This document shows, piece after piece, positions 8,793-16,089 of a DNA stretch of 64,000 nucleotides. The notes under the pieces are model-generated. The model had not been told where the DNA came from. It did not search any database and was given only the letters and a program-made list of their open reading frames with translations. Position 1 is the first letter of the stretch. Every line of letters starts with the position of its first letter. Where the stretch lies: positions 682,001 to 746,000 of the forward strand of contig NZ_CP192056.1 in the NCBI RefSeq assembly GCF_050942215.1, in the 5' to 3' direction. This DNA comes from Sphaerimonospora sp050942215. GTDB lineage: Bacteria > Actinomycetota > Actinomycetes > Streptosporangiales > Streptosporangiaceae. A program made the position numbers and the translations under genes.

Positions 8793-9290
8793 TTAGTGGT
8801 CTTCGTATGGTGAGAGGTCTTTGCGCATCACAACACGGGGCGCCTGCCCGATCCCGATCGCCCGCTCGTGCTCGACCAGCGCCGCCGGCTCGGGCCCCCA
8901 CCGCTCCGGAGGCGGTACGGCGAAGCCGCGGCCGGCGTACCAGGGCGCGTTCCACGGCACATCCCGGAAGGTCGTCAGTGTCACGGCCGGCGCGAGAACG
9001 GCCGCGGCATCGCACACGGCGTCGAGCAGCAGGGTTCCGATGCCCTGACGGCCATGATCCGGATGTACGGCGAGCTGGTCGAGGTGCACGCAGTCGTCGA
9101 CCCGACCGAGCATGGCGAACCCCACCGGAGGCCGTCCGGCGACGATGACCCGCCCGGCATCGTCGCATTCCTCGATCATCGTCGTCCCGGGCGGAAAGAC
9201 GATGCCGATGTCGGCGAACATCGTGTCCGCAGCGCGCTCAAGATCCGCCAGTCCTGCGAGGTCCTCGTCCCGCGCCCATCTGATCACCAT
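8793..9290 (-). CDS. GNAT-family N-acetyltransferase
   Basis: This 165-aa protein has the acetyl-CoA binding motif A of GNAT enzymes: HLDQLAVHPDHGRQGIGTLL, in which the Q/R-x-x-G-x-G/A signature is RQGIGT. Downstream, the NAPWYAGRGFAV segment corresponds to motif B (the Y-x-x-x-G-F signature). The substrate is unknown. The gene is monocistronic on the minus strand and faces the tRNA-Tyr gene on the other side. Confidence 0.88.
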   Translation of the reverse strand: MVIRWARDEDLAGLADLERAADTMFADIGIVFPPGTTMIEECDDAGRVIVAGRPPVGFAMLGRVDDCVHLDQLAVHPDHGRQGIGTLLLDAVCDAAAVLAPAVTLTTFRDVPWNAPWYAGRGFAVPPPERWGPEPAALVEHERAIGIGQAPRVVMRKDLSPYEDH

Positions 9291-9431
9291 GCCACTATGA
9301 CCTGCGGTACGCGGTCACGTGGGCCGATGTGGGCTCACCGGTCGCCCGAGTCGCATCCAGGGACAATGCGTGTCACGTGCACCCTGGAAGTCCGCTATTC
9401 TTCTACCTGTCGCCGCGCGAGCGGATGACGA

Positions 9432-9516
9432 GGCAGGTTGCCCGAGCGGCCAAAGGGAGCGGTCTGTAAAACCGTCGGCTCAGCCTACCCAGGTTCGAAC
9501 CCTGGACCTGCCACCA
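9432..9516 (+). tRNA. tRNA-Tyr (GUA)
   Basis: The acceptor stem is GGCAGGT / ACCTGCC with discriminator A and an encoded CCA (9514-9516). The anticodon loop CTGTAAA holds GUA at 9466-9468. A long variable arm, expected of bacterial tRNA-Tyr, precedes the T-arm AGGTTCGAACCCT. The gene is 85 nt including CCA. Confidence 0.97.
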
Positions 9517-9531
9517 GCGAAGCAGCAGCTC

Positions 9532-9560
9532 AGAGGCCCTCCGGGGCCTCTTCTGCTTTC
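9532..9560 (+). terminator. Terminator downstream of tRNA-Tyr
   Basis: AGAGGCCC pairs with GGGCCTCT around a 4-base loop and is followed by TCTGCTTTC, a moderate T-rich tail. It begins 15 bases after the encoded CCA of the tRNA. Confidence 0.7.
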
Positions 9561-9819
9561 CGGGCTTATGCAGCCGTAGGCCACCCTGAGTCGCTGTCTG
9601 TCGCCGGTCCACCGATATGCGTGGAATCAGGTCACAAGAGCCATCGTGCGAGCGGTACCAGACGCACTCGCTGCCAGTCGGCACGACGTGAGGTAGGTGA
9701 TCCGTGCGTATACGCGAACTGGAATTGCCTGATCATGATCGATAGATCTCGAATAGGCGGGTTCCCACCGCTCCCCTTGGGCCACGGTTTCCCGGGTGAG
9801 CGGGTGAGATCATGGACTT
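9561..9819. other. Intergenic DNA between tRNA-Tyr and the cold-shock-like gene
   Basis: No gene was recognised. The stretch includes a lower-GC part (TGATCATGATCGATAGATCTCG, 9730-9751) that probably contains the promoter of the downstream gene. Confidence 0.4.
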
Positions 9820-10122
9820 ATGACGCGCGGGATGGTCGTCTCCTGGTACGACGAGGAGGGCTGGGGAGTCCTGAGGTCGCCTGACCTTCCATCCGACGTC
9901 TTCGCCCATTTCTCCACGATCGCCCAGCTCGGGCAGGGCTATCGGTCGCTGTCTCCCGGCCGGCGTGTGCGCTTCACCTGGGAGGCCCGGCCACAGGACG
10001 GATACGAGTTCAGCGCGGTCGAGGTCTTCATCGAGGGCGAGGCTCCGTCCTGGGGCCGGGAGTCCGAGAACTCCGGCCGGAGCTATTCGAGCAGTCTGCA
10101 CATCGAATTCGATGACGATTGA
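9820..10122 (+). CDS. Cold-shock-domain-like nucleic-acid-binding protein
   Basis: The 100-aa product resembles a cold-shock (OB-fold) domain. GMVVSWYDEEGWGVLRSP corresponds to the RNP1 strand (usually K-G-x-G-F-I), and DVFAHFSTIAQLGQGYRSL to the D-V-F-V-H-F RNP2 strand. PGRRVRFTWEARPQDGYEFSA matches the later strands. Aromatic residues of the usual RNP1 are partly replaced (W-G-V in place of G-F-I), so binding may differ from canonical CspA. A short acidic/Ser-rich tail follows. No operon partner is seen. Confidence 0.8.
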   Translation: MTRGMVVSWYDEEGWGVLRSPDLPSDVFAHFSTIAQLGQGYRSLSPGRRVRFTWEARPQDGYEFSAVEVFIEGEAPSWGRESENSGRSYSSSLHIEFDDD

Positions 10123-10540
10123 TTCCGGCGGGAGCAGCGCGCGGCCTTGCCCGAATCCGCCCCGAGGATGGCACGCAGCAGCGTCACCACGCACAGATCG
10201 ACGCGGTTGGCCCCGGTGTTGGTGCCGCTGTAGTCGTTGGAGCTGAATGCGCTTGATCTACCGCCGGCAATCGCGTCGGTCCTGGTCGGCCACGGTATCC
10301 ACCATCGAGAGCGTGGCGAGATCGTGGGTGACCGTCACGACGGCCAGCCCGTTCCGCCTGGGCAGGTCGGCCGGCGGGTCCTCCGGTGAGGAGAAGCGTA
10401 AGGACCGGCCTCGGTGGTGATCGAGGCCGGCCCTTCGGGATTACGACGTCTTCGGGGCCGTCGGACGGTGCTCGACGGCGCTCGTCAGACGAGGTTCATC
10501 GGGCGGTGCTCATCGGGCGGTGCTCGTCAGGCCGGGGTCA
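10123..10540. other. Non-coding stretch with relics, between the cold-shock-like gene and the cellulase
   Basis: The stretch lacks an intact gene. It contains the end of a decayed ABC ATPase gene (annotated separately). On the minus strand upstream of it (about 10130-10250) there is an open segment reading SSNDYSGTNTGANRVDLCVV, which looks like part of a small secreted protein but has no start or export signal. Near the cellulase end (10485-10545) there are 13-15-bp degenerate repeats of the GTGCTCATCGGGCG type. Confidence 0.5.
10258..10400 (-). pseudogene. Relic of an ABC transporter ATP-binding gene (3' end)
   Basis: On the minus strand an open segment reads DLPRRNGLAVVTVTHDLATL then SMVDTVADQDRRDCRR and a TAG stop at 10258-10260. 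The H-loop context (VTVTHDLATLSMVDTVA) is the hallmark of the end of an export-type ABC ATPase, where the histidine follows Walker B. No Walker A, signature or start precedes it, so this is only a gene remnant of about 45 codons. Confidence 0.6.
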
Positions 10541-11674
10541 TCAGGCGGTGGAGCAGGGCGTGCCGTTGAGCGTGAAGCCGGTCGGGTTGCCGTTCGATCC
10601 GCTCCAGCTGCCCTGGAAGCCGAACGACGTGTTGCCGCCCGGCGGGATCGAACCGTTGTACGACAGGTTCCGTGCGGTCACGGAGGACCCGCTCTGCGTG
10701 ACGTCGGCGTTCCAGGCGGAGGTCACCTTCTGACCGTTGGGGAAGTTGAAGCCGAGGGTCCAGCCGTTGATGGTGCCCGATCCGGTGTTGTTGACCGTGA
10801 TGTTGGCCGTGAAGCCGTCCTGCCACTCGTTCTTGCTGTAGGCGACCTGGCAGGCGCCGGTGCCGCCGGTCGCTGTGGGCGTCGGGGTCGGGGTCGGGTC
10901 CGGCGGCGGCACGGTTCCGCCCACGCTGTAGGAGAAGTTGTTCACGGCCAGCCCGGTGCCGCCGACCCAGGGCTCGAACCCGGCCTGCACGCTGGTCAGG
11001 TACCACGACCGCTGGGCGTAACCCCGGTTCACCATGTCGTCGAAGAAGGTCCGTACGGCGAAGTTGATGGAGTTGACCGGGGAGGTCCGGACGTAGGAGA
11101 TGACGTTCCAGCCGGAGTTGCCGTACCAGACGTCCCACGTGCCGCCGGCGAGGTTGACCGTGCCGACCTTCGAGCCGACGGGCTGGATCGAGCCGGTGTG
11201 GTTCAGCCAGACCATGAGCTCGGCGCCGGTGTTCTGGCCGTCTCTGCGCGCGGTCGGGTCGAACCAGATGTCGTAGGCCGCGTCATAGACGCCCGAGCCC
11301 GAGTACGTCATGCTGACGCTCGTCTGCACGCTGTTGAACCGGCTGTCGGTCACCGCCATCGGCAGGCCGCTGCCGCTGGAGCAGTTGGCGTAGTGGCAAC
11401 CGGCGTAAACCGCGGGGTAGGAGCCGGGGGCGCCGTTCTGCGCCTTGTTGTGCGACGCCTGCGTCACCTGGAATCCGGTGCTCGTGACGTTGATGCACTG
11501 CTGGGTGTCATCACCCCAGTTGTTGTTCATGACGACGTACTTGCCGCCCTGGATTGTGGTCGAGCCGTACTTTTCGCAGATCGTCGTGTCGGCCCGTGCC
11601 GCCTGGCCGATCACGAGCGACGCCGCGACCGAGCCGAGCATTGCCAGGCTCGCCGTGATCACTCGCATCTTCAT
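10541..11674 (-). CDS. Secreted GH12 endo-glucanase with CBM2
   Basis: This 377-aa protein hydrolyses internal beta-1,4 bonds of cellulose or related glucans outside the cell. Residues 1-28 form a signal peptide (cut near QAARA-DT). Residues 29-250 are a GH12 domain, with the nucleophile Glu152 in GAELMVWLNH and the acid/base Glu234 in AGFEPWVGG. A PTPTPTPT linker lies at 258-268, and a cellulose-binding CBM2 domain at 274-377 with Cys at both ends (GACQVAY, GTPCSTA). It is monocistronic. MKMRV offers two possible Met starts (11674 or 11668) and neither has a strong ribosome site. Confidence 0.95.
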   Translation of the reverse strand: MKMRVITASLAMLGSVAASLVIGQAARADTTICEKYGSTTIQGGKYVVMNNNWGDDTQQCINVTSTGFQVTQASHNKAQNGAPGSYPAVYAGCHYANCSSGSGLPMAVTDSRFNSVQTSVSMTYSGSGVYDAAYDIWFDPTARRDGQNTGAELMVWLNHTGSIQPVGSKVGTVNLAGGTWDVWYGNSGWNVISYVRTSPVNSINFAVRTFFDDMVNRGYAQRSWYLTSVQAGFEPWVGGTGLAVNNFSYSVGGTVPPPDPTPTPTPTATGGTGACQVAYSKNEWQDGFTANITVNNTGSGTINGWTLGFNFPNGQKVTSAWNADVTQSGSSVTARNLSYNGSIPPGGNTSFGFQGSWSGSNGNPTGFTLNGTPCSTA

Positions 11675-11749
11675 GCTCGGGACGATAAGCAGGGCATGAC
11701 TTCCGGCGACACAGGACGAGTTAGTAAAGGGTCAAAACTAATCGGCAGC

Positions 11750-11763
11750 CAGCGACAACGCTG
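11750..11763. promoter_or_regulatory. Inverted repeat upstream of the cellulase gene
   Basis: CAGCGACAACGCTG lies about 76 bases upstream of the cellulase start, with perfect 5-bp arms. It could be an operator. It is not the TGGGAGCGCTCCCA box of the CebR cellulase repressor, which I do not find here. Confidence 0.3.
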
Positions 11764-11825
11764 TGACAGGGAGTGAAAATTACATGTCTTCCGATTTATC
11801 CGATTTGCTGATTGATGGGTGGGCG

Positions 11826-12176
11826 TCAGTGGGCAGAGGCATCGGCCAGCACGTCGGCGACCGAGTCGAACACGGGGAACAGCCGGGTGAGGTTGGTCCA
11901 GCGCAGGATGCGCAGAACCTGTCCGCGCGGCCCGATGAGCGCGAGGTCGCCCTGCTTCTCACGCAGGTTGTGCATGAGCCGCACGAGCAGCCCCACGCCG
12001 GTGGTGTCGATGAAATAGAGCTCGCTCACGTCGAGGGCGAGCCAGGGACCGCGGGCCGTGACCAGTTCGAGCAGCGGCTCGCGGAGCTCGCCCGCCGCAT
12101 GCAGATCCAGCTCCCCGCGCAGCCCCATCACCGCCCAGCGGGTGTGATCAGGTGTGTTTACCGTCCACGTCTCCAC
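11826..12176 (-). CDS. STAS-domain protein (anti-sigma factor antagonist type)
   Basis: The 116-aa product is a single STAS domain like SpoIIAA/RsbV. GELDLHAAGELREPLLELV is the N-terminal strand-helix region. LYFIDTTGVGLLVRLMH holds the phosphorylation loop, here D-T-T-G rather than the usual D-S-S-G. Such proteins release sigma factors by binding an anti-sigma kinase. No kinase or sigma gene is adjacent, so its partner is elsewhere. The GTG at 12176 was chosen because AAAGGA lies 6 bases upstream; the frame stays open further upstream but has neither STAS homology nor a ribosome site there. Confidence 0.85.
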   Translation of the reverse strand: METWTVNTPDHTRWAVMGLRGELDLHAAGELREPLLELVTARGPWLALDVSELYFIDTTGVGLLVRLMHNLREKQGDLALIGPRGQVLRILRWTNLTRLFPVFDSVADVLADASAH

Positions 12177-12768
12177 GGTGGTTCCTTTCGTTCTCCTTGC
12201 CGTGGACGCGTCGAACGCGCTGTCATCGTCGAACAGGGCACCGACGACGTAGGTGGTGCCCGGTAAAGCATGCCCTGCGGTACGCGGAGATTTCCACTCG
12301 GGACCGCGGTCACGACGGGCAGCATTTGTCAAGCACTCTCGGCCGCGCGCCATCGTCGCTGCGACAAGCGCGGGACAAGCTCTGTCTTACTGAGAGTAAC
12401 GCCTTTCCCTCGCAGCGTCGATTCTGGAAGGTAAAGGCCCTCGCCGAACTCACCCGTGAACTACTCAAAAAGGCTAATGTCGGGATTTGCGGGATTTATC
12501 TTGTCTGTCCAAAGATGGGGCGTCATGGTGATGATTGTGCTCGGGCCGGCCCGTGGCTTCCACGCCCCTCGATCACGAACTGACCGGGCGGCCGGCATCG
12601 GGTACGAGAACCGTGACCGCTTCCCGTACTCCTGGGGTGGGGGGCACGCGCTGACGGACCCGCCCGTCTGCCACCGCTACGGGGGACTGACGAGCGTTCG
12701 GCGGAGACACCGCTAAGACCTGTGTCATTGCCGGATAAGGGTGGGAAAACACGATAGCTTGTTCTGCC
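12177..12768. other. Long intergenic region with no recognised gene
   Basis: I see no supported gene here. Both strands carry short open frames, without a ribosome site or a recognisable fold. A lower-GC patch at about 12440-12530 (ACTACTCAAAAAGGCTAATG) stands out from the surroundings and may hold the promoter of the divergent STAS gene or a small RNA. Just upstream of the next ORF, TTGCCG and GATAGCTT around 12728-12752 could form a promoter. Confidence 0.4.
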
Positions 12769-12978
12769 GTGAGCAGCCGATGGGTGGGACCCGACGGGTA
12801 TGAGATCGTGCCGGCGCGTGTAGGCGGCCGGCAGGTCCTGCGCGTCCGCCGCCACGGCAGGCTCGTCGCCGACTGCCTGTCCGTCGAGGAGGTCGCACGC
12901 CACGTCGACCTCGCCGACCTGTGCGAGCTGTTCTCGTTTCCGGGACGGGACGCAGACGTGCGGACCGCCGCCCGATAG
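12769..12978 (+). CDS. Small hypothetical protein
   Basis: This 69-aa ORF starts at GTG 12769 and reads SSRWVGPDGYEIVPARVGGR and onward, ending VRTAAR. It has no signal peptide or membrane segment; the middle (LVADCLSVEEVARHVDLADL) looks like an amphipathic helical pair. A plausible promoter lies just upstream. The ribosome site is weak, so it may be translated from a short leader. Function is unknown and coding status is likely but not certain. Confidence 0.55.
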   Translation: MSSRWVGPDGYEIVPARVGGRQVLRVRRHGRLVADCLSVEEVARHVDLADLCELFSFPGRDADVRTAAR

Positions 12979-13028
12979 CCGGAGCATCCCTTCCAGCGTC
13001 TGGGCACCAGACTCGCGAGGGGGACTCC

Positions 13029-13532
13029 ATGCATCCGATCGACGCGCCCTTGGCGCACCCGCCCGTGCGGGATCCGCATCGTGTCCTTCCCGCGGACATC
13101 CGTCTCGGCGTGGTCCTCGTGAGCGCGGCCCTTCTCGGTGCCGCCGCCTGCGGTTCGACCGGTTCTGAAGGCCCGGACGCCGTCCCCGAAACCCCGGTCT
13201 ACGTGCTGAATCTCCATGACGCCGAGCAGGGCAGGGCCGATCGGCGGCCGACGGACCTGGTGGTCTCCGAGTTCACCGCGTTGAACGGGGTGACCTGGCA
13301 CAGCTGGGGTCCCACAAGGGCCGCCGGGAAGGGCAGGCTCAGCGGGTCGTGGTGCCTGCCCGGGTGCGCCGACACGCCGTACGACGCGACGGTGACGCTC
13401 AGCGGCGTGGTGCCGGTGCGCGGCAAGGGCTATTTCACCCGATATGAAATCACCGCAGACGTGCCAGCTGACCTGCGGAAACAGGCGGACCTCACGGGTG
13501 TCATCCCCACGCCGGAAAGCCCGGTCGGCTGA
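13029..13532 (+). CDS. Hypothetical lipoprotein
   Basis: The 167-aa product has a signal peptide ending in a lipobox (LLGAAAC, Cys 41), so it should be anchored outside the membrane. The N-terminal region is unusually long (about 22 residues before the hydrophobic core). The mature domain contains FTALNGVTWHSWGPTRAAGKGRLSG, a C-x3-C pair (WCLPGCADTPY) and a C-terminal strand-rich part. It resembles small actinomycete lipoproteins without assigned function. The ATG at 13029 has GAGGGGG 5 bases upstream. Confidence 0.75.
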   Translation: MHPIDAPLAHPPVRDPHRVLPADIRLGVVLVSAALLGAAACGSTGSEGPDAVPETPVYVLNLHDAEQGRADRRPTDLVVSEFTALNGVTWHSWGPTRAAGKGRLSGSWCLPGCADTPYDATVTLSGVVPVRGKGYFTRYEITADVPADLRKQADLTGVIPTPESPVG

Positions 13533-13633
13533 TGCCGGCGGCGGCCGTACGACGAGCCTGAGATCGAATTCGCGTCGTCGGTCGTCGGCGTGTACAGTTA
13601 CACCTGTCCGCCAGCCGAGAGCGCAGGCGGCCT

Positions 13634-13706
13634 GCCCCTATAGCTCAGTCGGCAGAGCGTCTCCATGGTAAGGAGAAGGTCAACGGTTCGATTCCGTTTG
13701 GGGGCT
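13634..13706 (+). tRNA. tRNA-Thr (GGU)
   Basis: The acceptor stem GCCCCTA pairs with TGGGGGC (one G-U). The D-arm is GCTCAGTCGGCAGAGC, the anticodon stem TCTCC / GGAGA, and the loop ATGGTAA holds GGU at 13667-13669. The T-arm is ACGGTTCGATTCCGT. CCA is not encoded. It is the first gene of the tRNA-Thr / tRNA-Met / rpmG group common in actinobacteria. Confidence 0.95.
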
Positions 13707-13831
13707 CTGGCTGAAGAGTCCTGTCCGGGCGTTCTCGGATGGGGCTTTCGGCTTGGCGGGGTCCGGTCCATGTACGCGAATGAACGTGCTGGTCAGGTAT
13801 CCTTGCGTGGCCGGTTCAGTTCGCCGGTCCA

Positions 13832-13905
13832 GGCGGAGTAGCTCAGTCAGGCAGAGCAAGCGGCTCATAATCGCTGTGTCGCCGGTTCAAGTCCGGCCTC
13901 CGCTA
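13832..13905 (+). tRNA. tRNA-Met (CAU, elongator type)
   Basis: The acceptor stem GGCGGAG pairs with CTCCGCT. The anticodon loop CTCATAA holds CAU at 13866-13868. The T-arm is GCCGGTTCAAGTCCGGC. The first base pair is G-U and the anticodon stem lacks the three G-C pairs of initiator tRNA, so this is the elongator. CCA is not encoded. It precedes rpmG by 79 bases. Confidence 0.93.
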
Positions 13906-13984
13906 CTACCCTCGCCGGTTTCGCGCACGATGCGGCTCCGGCTCGGGTTGTCCAGTAGTCCCAGACGCAGAAAGGCACTCCCAC

Positions 13985-14149
13985 GTGGCTGCCACAGACG
14001 TTAGGCCGAAGATCACGCTGGCCTGCCAGGAGTGCAAGCACCGCAACTACATCACGCGGAAGAACCGGCGCAACGACCCGGATCGGCTTGAGCTGAAGAA
14101 GTACTGCCCGAACTGCAAGACGCACCGGGCGCACCGCGAGACGCGATAG
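13985..14149 (+). CDS. rpmG: 50S ribosomal protein L33
   Basis: The product is a 54-aa L33 protein of the large ribosomal subunit. It starts at GTG 13985 (GAAAGG about 8 bases upstream) and ends at TAG 14147-14149. Key parts are RPKITLACQECKHRNYITRK and LELKKYCPNCKTHRAHRETR. The two C-x2-C pairs make it the zinc-binding (C+) form. Its place after tRNA-Thr and tRNA-Met and before the hadAB genes is the conserved actinobacterial arrangement. It ends at a strong terminator hairpin. Confidence 0.95.
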   Translation: MAATDVRPKITLACQECKHRNYITRKNRRNDPDRLELKKYCPNCKTHRAHRETR

Positions 14150-14524
14150 CGTCGACGGCTCCGGCCCAGTCAGACCGACGTGACCGGCGTTCCCGTACGG
14201 GACGCCGGTTTTCGTGTCCGCATCCGACCGGCTCGGCATCCCTCGGACGCGCATCCGTCCGGCTCGGCACCCCTTCGGACGCGCGCCCGTCCGGCTCGGC
14301 GGCCGTCCGGCTTCCGTGTGCCGTTTCGGCGAGCGGCGAGCCCCGGCTGTCCCGCCGGGGTCGCACGGCAGGTGCCGGCTTGCCCGCACGCCTCATGGTC
14401 CAGGCGGGTTCCGCCCGATCCGGCGGGCGTCGGCCGGTGAGTCCTTGCGCGGGATGGATGCGGATCGGCTGCTACCGTCGCCTCGACAGCTCTTCGGGGT
14501 GAAGCGTGAAGGAGCACGGGCCTG
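14150..14524. other. Intergenic region with degenerate repeats before hadA
   Basis: After the rpmG terminator (to 14212) the stretch 14213-14350 contains loosely repeated CCGTCCGGCTCGG units about 15-32 bases apart. No gene was recognised. The hadA ribosome site and start are at the end. Confidence 0.5.
14183..14212 (+). terminator. Rho-independent terminator of rpmG
   Basis: ACCGGCGTTCCCG / CGGGACGCCGGT form a 12-bp stem with one bulge and a 2-base tip, followed by TTTT. It lies 34 bases after the rpmG stop. Confidence 0.85.
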
Positions 14525-14974
14525 ATGGCGTTGAACCGTGAGTTCGTCGGGCGGGCGTACAAGGCGTCCTCCCCCTACGAGGTATCCCGGGTGAAGATCG
14601 CGGAGTTCGCCGCCGCGATCGGTGACCAGAATCCGATTTATCACCATAAGGACGCCGCCGTCGCGGCCGGTCACCCTGATGTGGTCGCACCGCCGACCTT
14701 CCCCATCGTGTTCACCATGTCGGAGGCGGGTGAGGCGTTCGGCGATCCGGAGCTCGGGCTCGACTTCACCATGGTCGTACATGGTGAGCAGCGGTTCGAG
14801 TACGAACGCCCCGTCTACGCGGGGGACGAGCTGCACTGCACCACCACGATCACCGAGATCCGCAGCGTGGGCCGCAACGAGTTCCTGACCCTGTGCAGCG
14901 AGGTCACCACGGGCGGGGGCGATCTGGTCTGCCGGGCCTACAACATCATCGTCGAGCGAGGGGGAGCGGCATGA
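14525..14974 (+). CDS. (3R)-hydroxyacyl-ACP dehydratase subunit HadA-like (MaoC N-terminal domain)
   Basis: The 149-aa hot-dog protein matches the non-catalytic HadA-type partner: NREFVGRAYKASSPYEVSRV then KIAEFAAAIGDQNPIYH and VVAPPTFPIVFTM, the typical HadA core. It starts with ATG 14525. In mycobacteria HadA pairs with HadB in the dehydration step of fatty-acid (mycolate) elongation; in non-mycolate actinomycetes the pair probably serves FAS or another acyl-ACP step. It overlaps hadB by 4 bases. Confidence 0.88.
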   Translation: MALNREFVGRAYKASSPYEVSRVKIAEFAAAIGDQNPIYHHKDAAVAAGHPDVVAPPTFPIVFTMSEAGEAFGDPELGLDFTMVVHGEQRFEYERPVYAGDELHCTTTITEIRSVGRNEFLTLCSEVTTGGGDLVCRAYNIIVERGGAA

Positions 14975-15420
14975 CCGCGACGGCAAGGCCCGGGACGGCG
15001 AAGGTCAGGTACGACGAGGTTGAGGTCGGCCAGGAGATCCCGGCCGCCGACTACCCGGTGCGCCGGGTGGACCTCGTGCGGTACGCGGGTGCCTCCGGCG
15101 ACTTCAACCCCATCCACTGGAACGAGCGCCAGGCCAAGGCGGTCGGGCTGCCCGACGTCATCGCCCACGGCATGTACACCATGGCCCAGGGCGGGCGTTT
15201 CATCACCGACTGGGCGGGCGATCCGGGCGCTGTGGTGGACTACGGAGTCCGTTTCTCGTCGATGGTCGTGGTCCCGGACGACGACGAGGGCGCCACCATC
15301 ACGGTCAGCGGCCGGATCGAGGAGAAGCTTGACGACAACCGGGTGATCGTGGTCCTCACCGCGAGATCGGGCGGCTCCCGGGTCATGTCCAAGGCCCGCG
15401 CCGTCGTACAACTCGCCTGA
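14971..15420 (+). CDS. (3R)-hydroxyacyl-ACP dehydratase subunit HadB-like (MaoC)
   Basis: The 149-aa catalytic partner of the previous gene has the hydratase-2 motif ASGDFNPIHWNERQAKAVGL, with Asp and His placed as in MaoC/HadB active sites, then PDVIAHGMYTMAQGGRFI. The ATG at 14971 overlaps the hadA stop (ATGA). The pair forms a heterodimer dehydrating 3-hydroxyacyl-ACP. It is followed by a disordered ORF and then murB. Confidence 0.9.
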   Translation: MTATARPGTAKVRYDEVEVGQEIPAADYPVRRVDLVRYAGASGDFNPIHWNERQAKAVGLPDVIAHGMYTMAQGGRFITDWAGDPGAVVDYGVRFSSMVVVPDDDEGATITVSGRIEEKLDDNRVIVVLTARSGGSRVMSKARAVVQLA

Positions 15421-15452
15421 CTCATCCCATATGCCCCCGATTGGGTGGGGTG

Positions 15453-15986
15453 ATGGTGGGTAGCGGTCGGGACGTGAGCGAGCGAAACAGCACCCCTGAC
15501 CGGCCAGAACGCGATCGATCTGAACCTGGTCGGCCTGAACACGGCCGGCCCGGACGGGAGGACGCGGGGACGCGCATCGACGACCCGGTCGTCTCGCAGC
15601 GGGAGAGCGCGGACGTCGCCGGTGTCGCCGAGCAGGAGCAGGTGCCCGGCCGGGCCGGTGACGCTGCCGGCGGAGCGATGCCGCGGCCCCGGGCCGAGGC
15701 CGCCCGCGCGGCCGCGGACGAGGTCGGCCCGGGGGAGATCACGGAGAGCAAGCGTGACATCGCCCCCGGCGGCACGATCGAGACCGCGCTGACGCCGTCA
15801 GGGACGGAGTCGATGGTCGCCTCGCAACTCCTCTGGGATGGCAGTTCGGCCACGTCGAGGATCGACAGATCGATAGCGGAGGCGGTAGCGGACTCGGACG
15901 TGGACCCCGCAACGGATCCGGACGAGAGCACGGGCGGGGGCACGGGCGGGGGTACGGCCTCCGACGCGGGATCCGGCTCGGGCTGA
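15453..15986 (+). CDS. Low-complexity disordered protein
   Basis: The frame encodes a 177-aa polar, Gly/Arg/Asp/Glu-rich protein (start uncertain: ATG 15453, GTG 15450 or GTG 15474). It has no hydrophobic core. Near the start, 15498-15557 holds four degenerate 15-bp units (GGTCGGCCTGAACAC type) encoding RPERD/RPEHG-like repeats, and the end is GGGTGGGTASDAGSGSG. The codons from about 15560 on have the host GC3 bias. It may be a genuine disordered protein or an over-called repeat-bearing region. Confidence 0.4.
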   Translation: MVGSGRDVSERNSTPDRPERDRSEPGRPEHGRPGREDAGTRIDDPVVSQRESADVAGVAEQEQVPGRAGDAAGGAMPRPRAEAARAAADEVGPGEITESKRDIAPGGTIETALTPSGTESMVASQLLWDGSSATSRIDRSIAEAVADSDVDPATDPDESTGGGTGGGTASDAGSGSG

Positions 15987-16089
15987 GGTTCCGTACGGCT
16001 CCCGGGAAGGATGCCAATATCCTGGTCACGCGGGTCCGGCCGGTGCGGCCGGTGCCAGAGAACCCGATGTGGAGCCGCTGAGAGGACGC

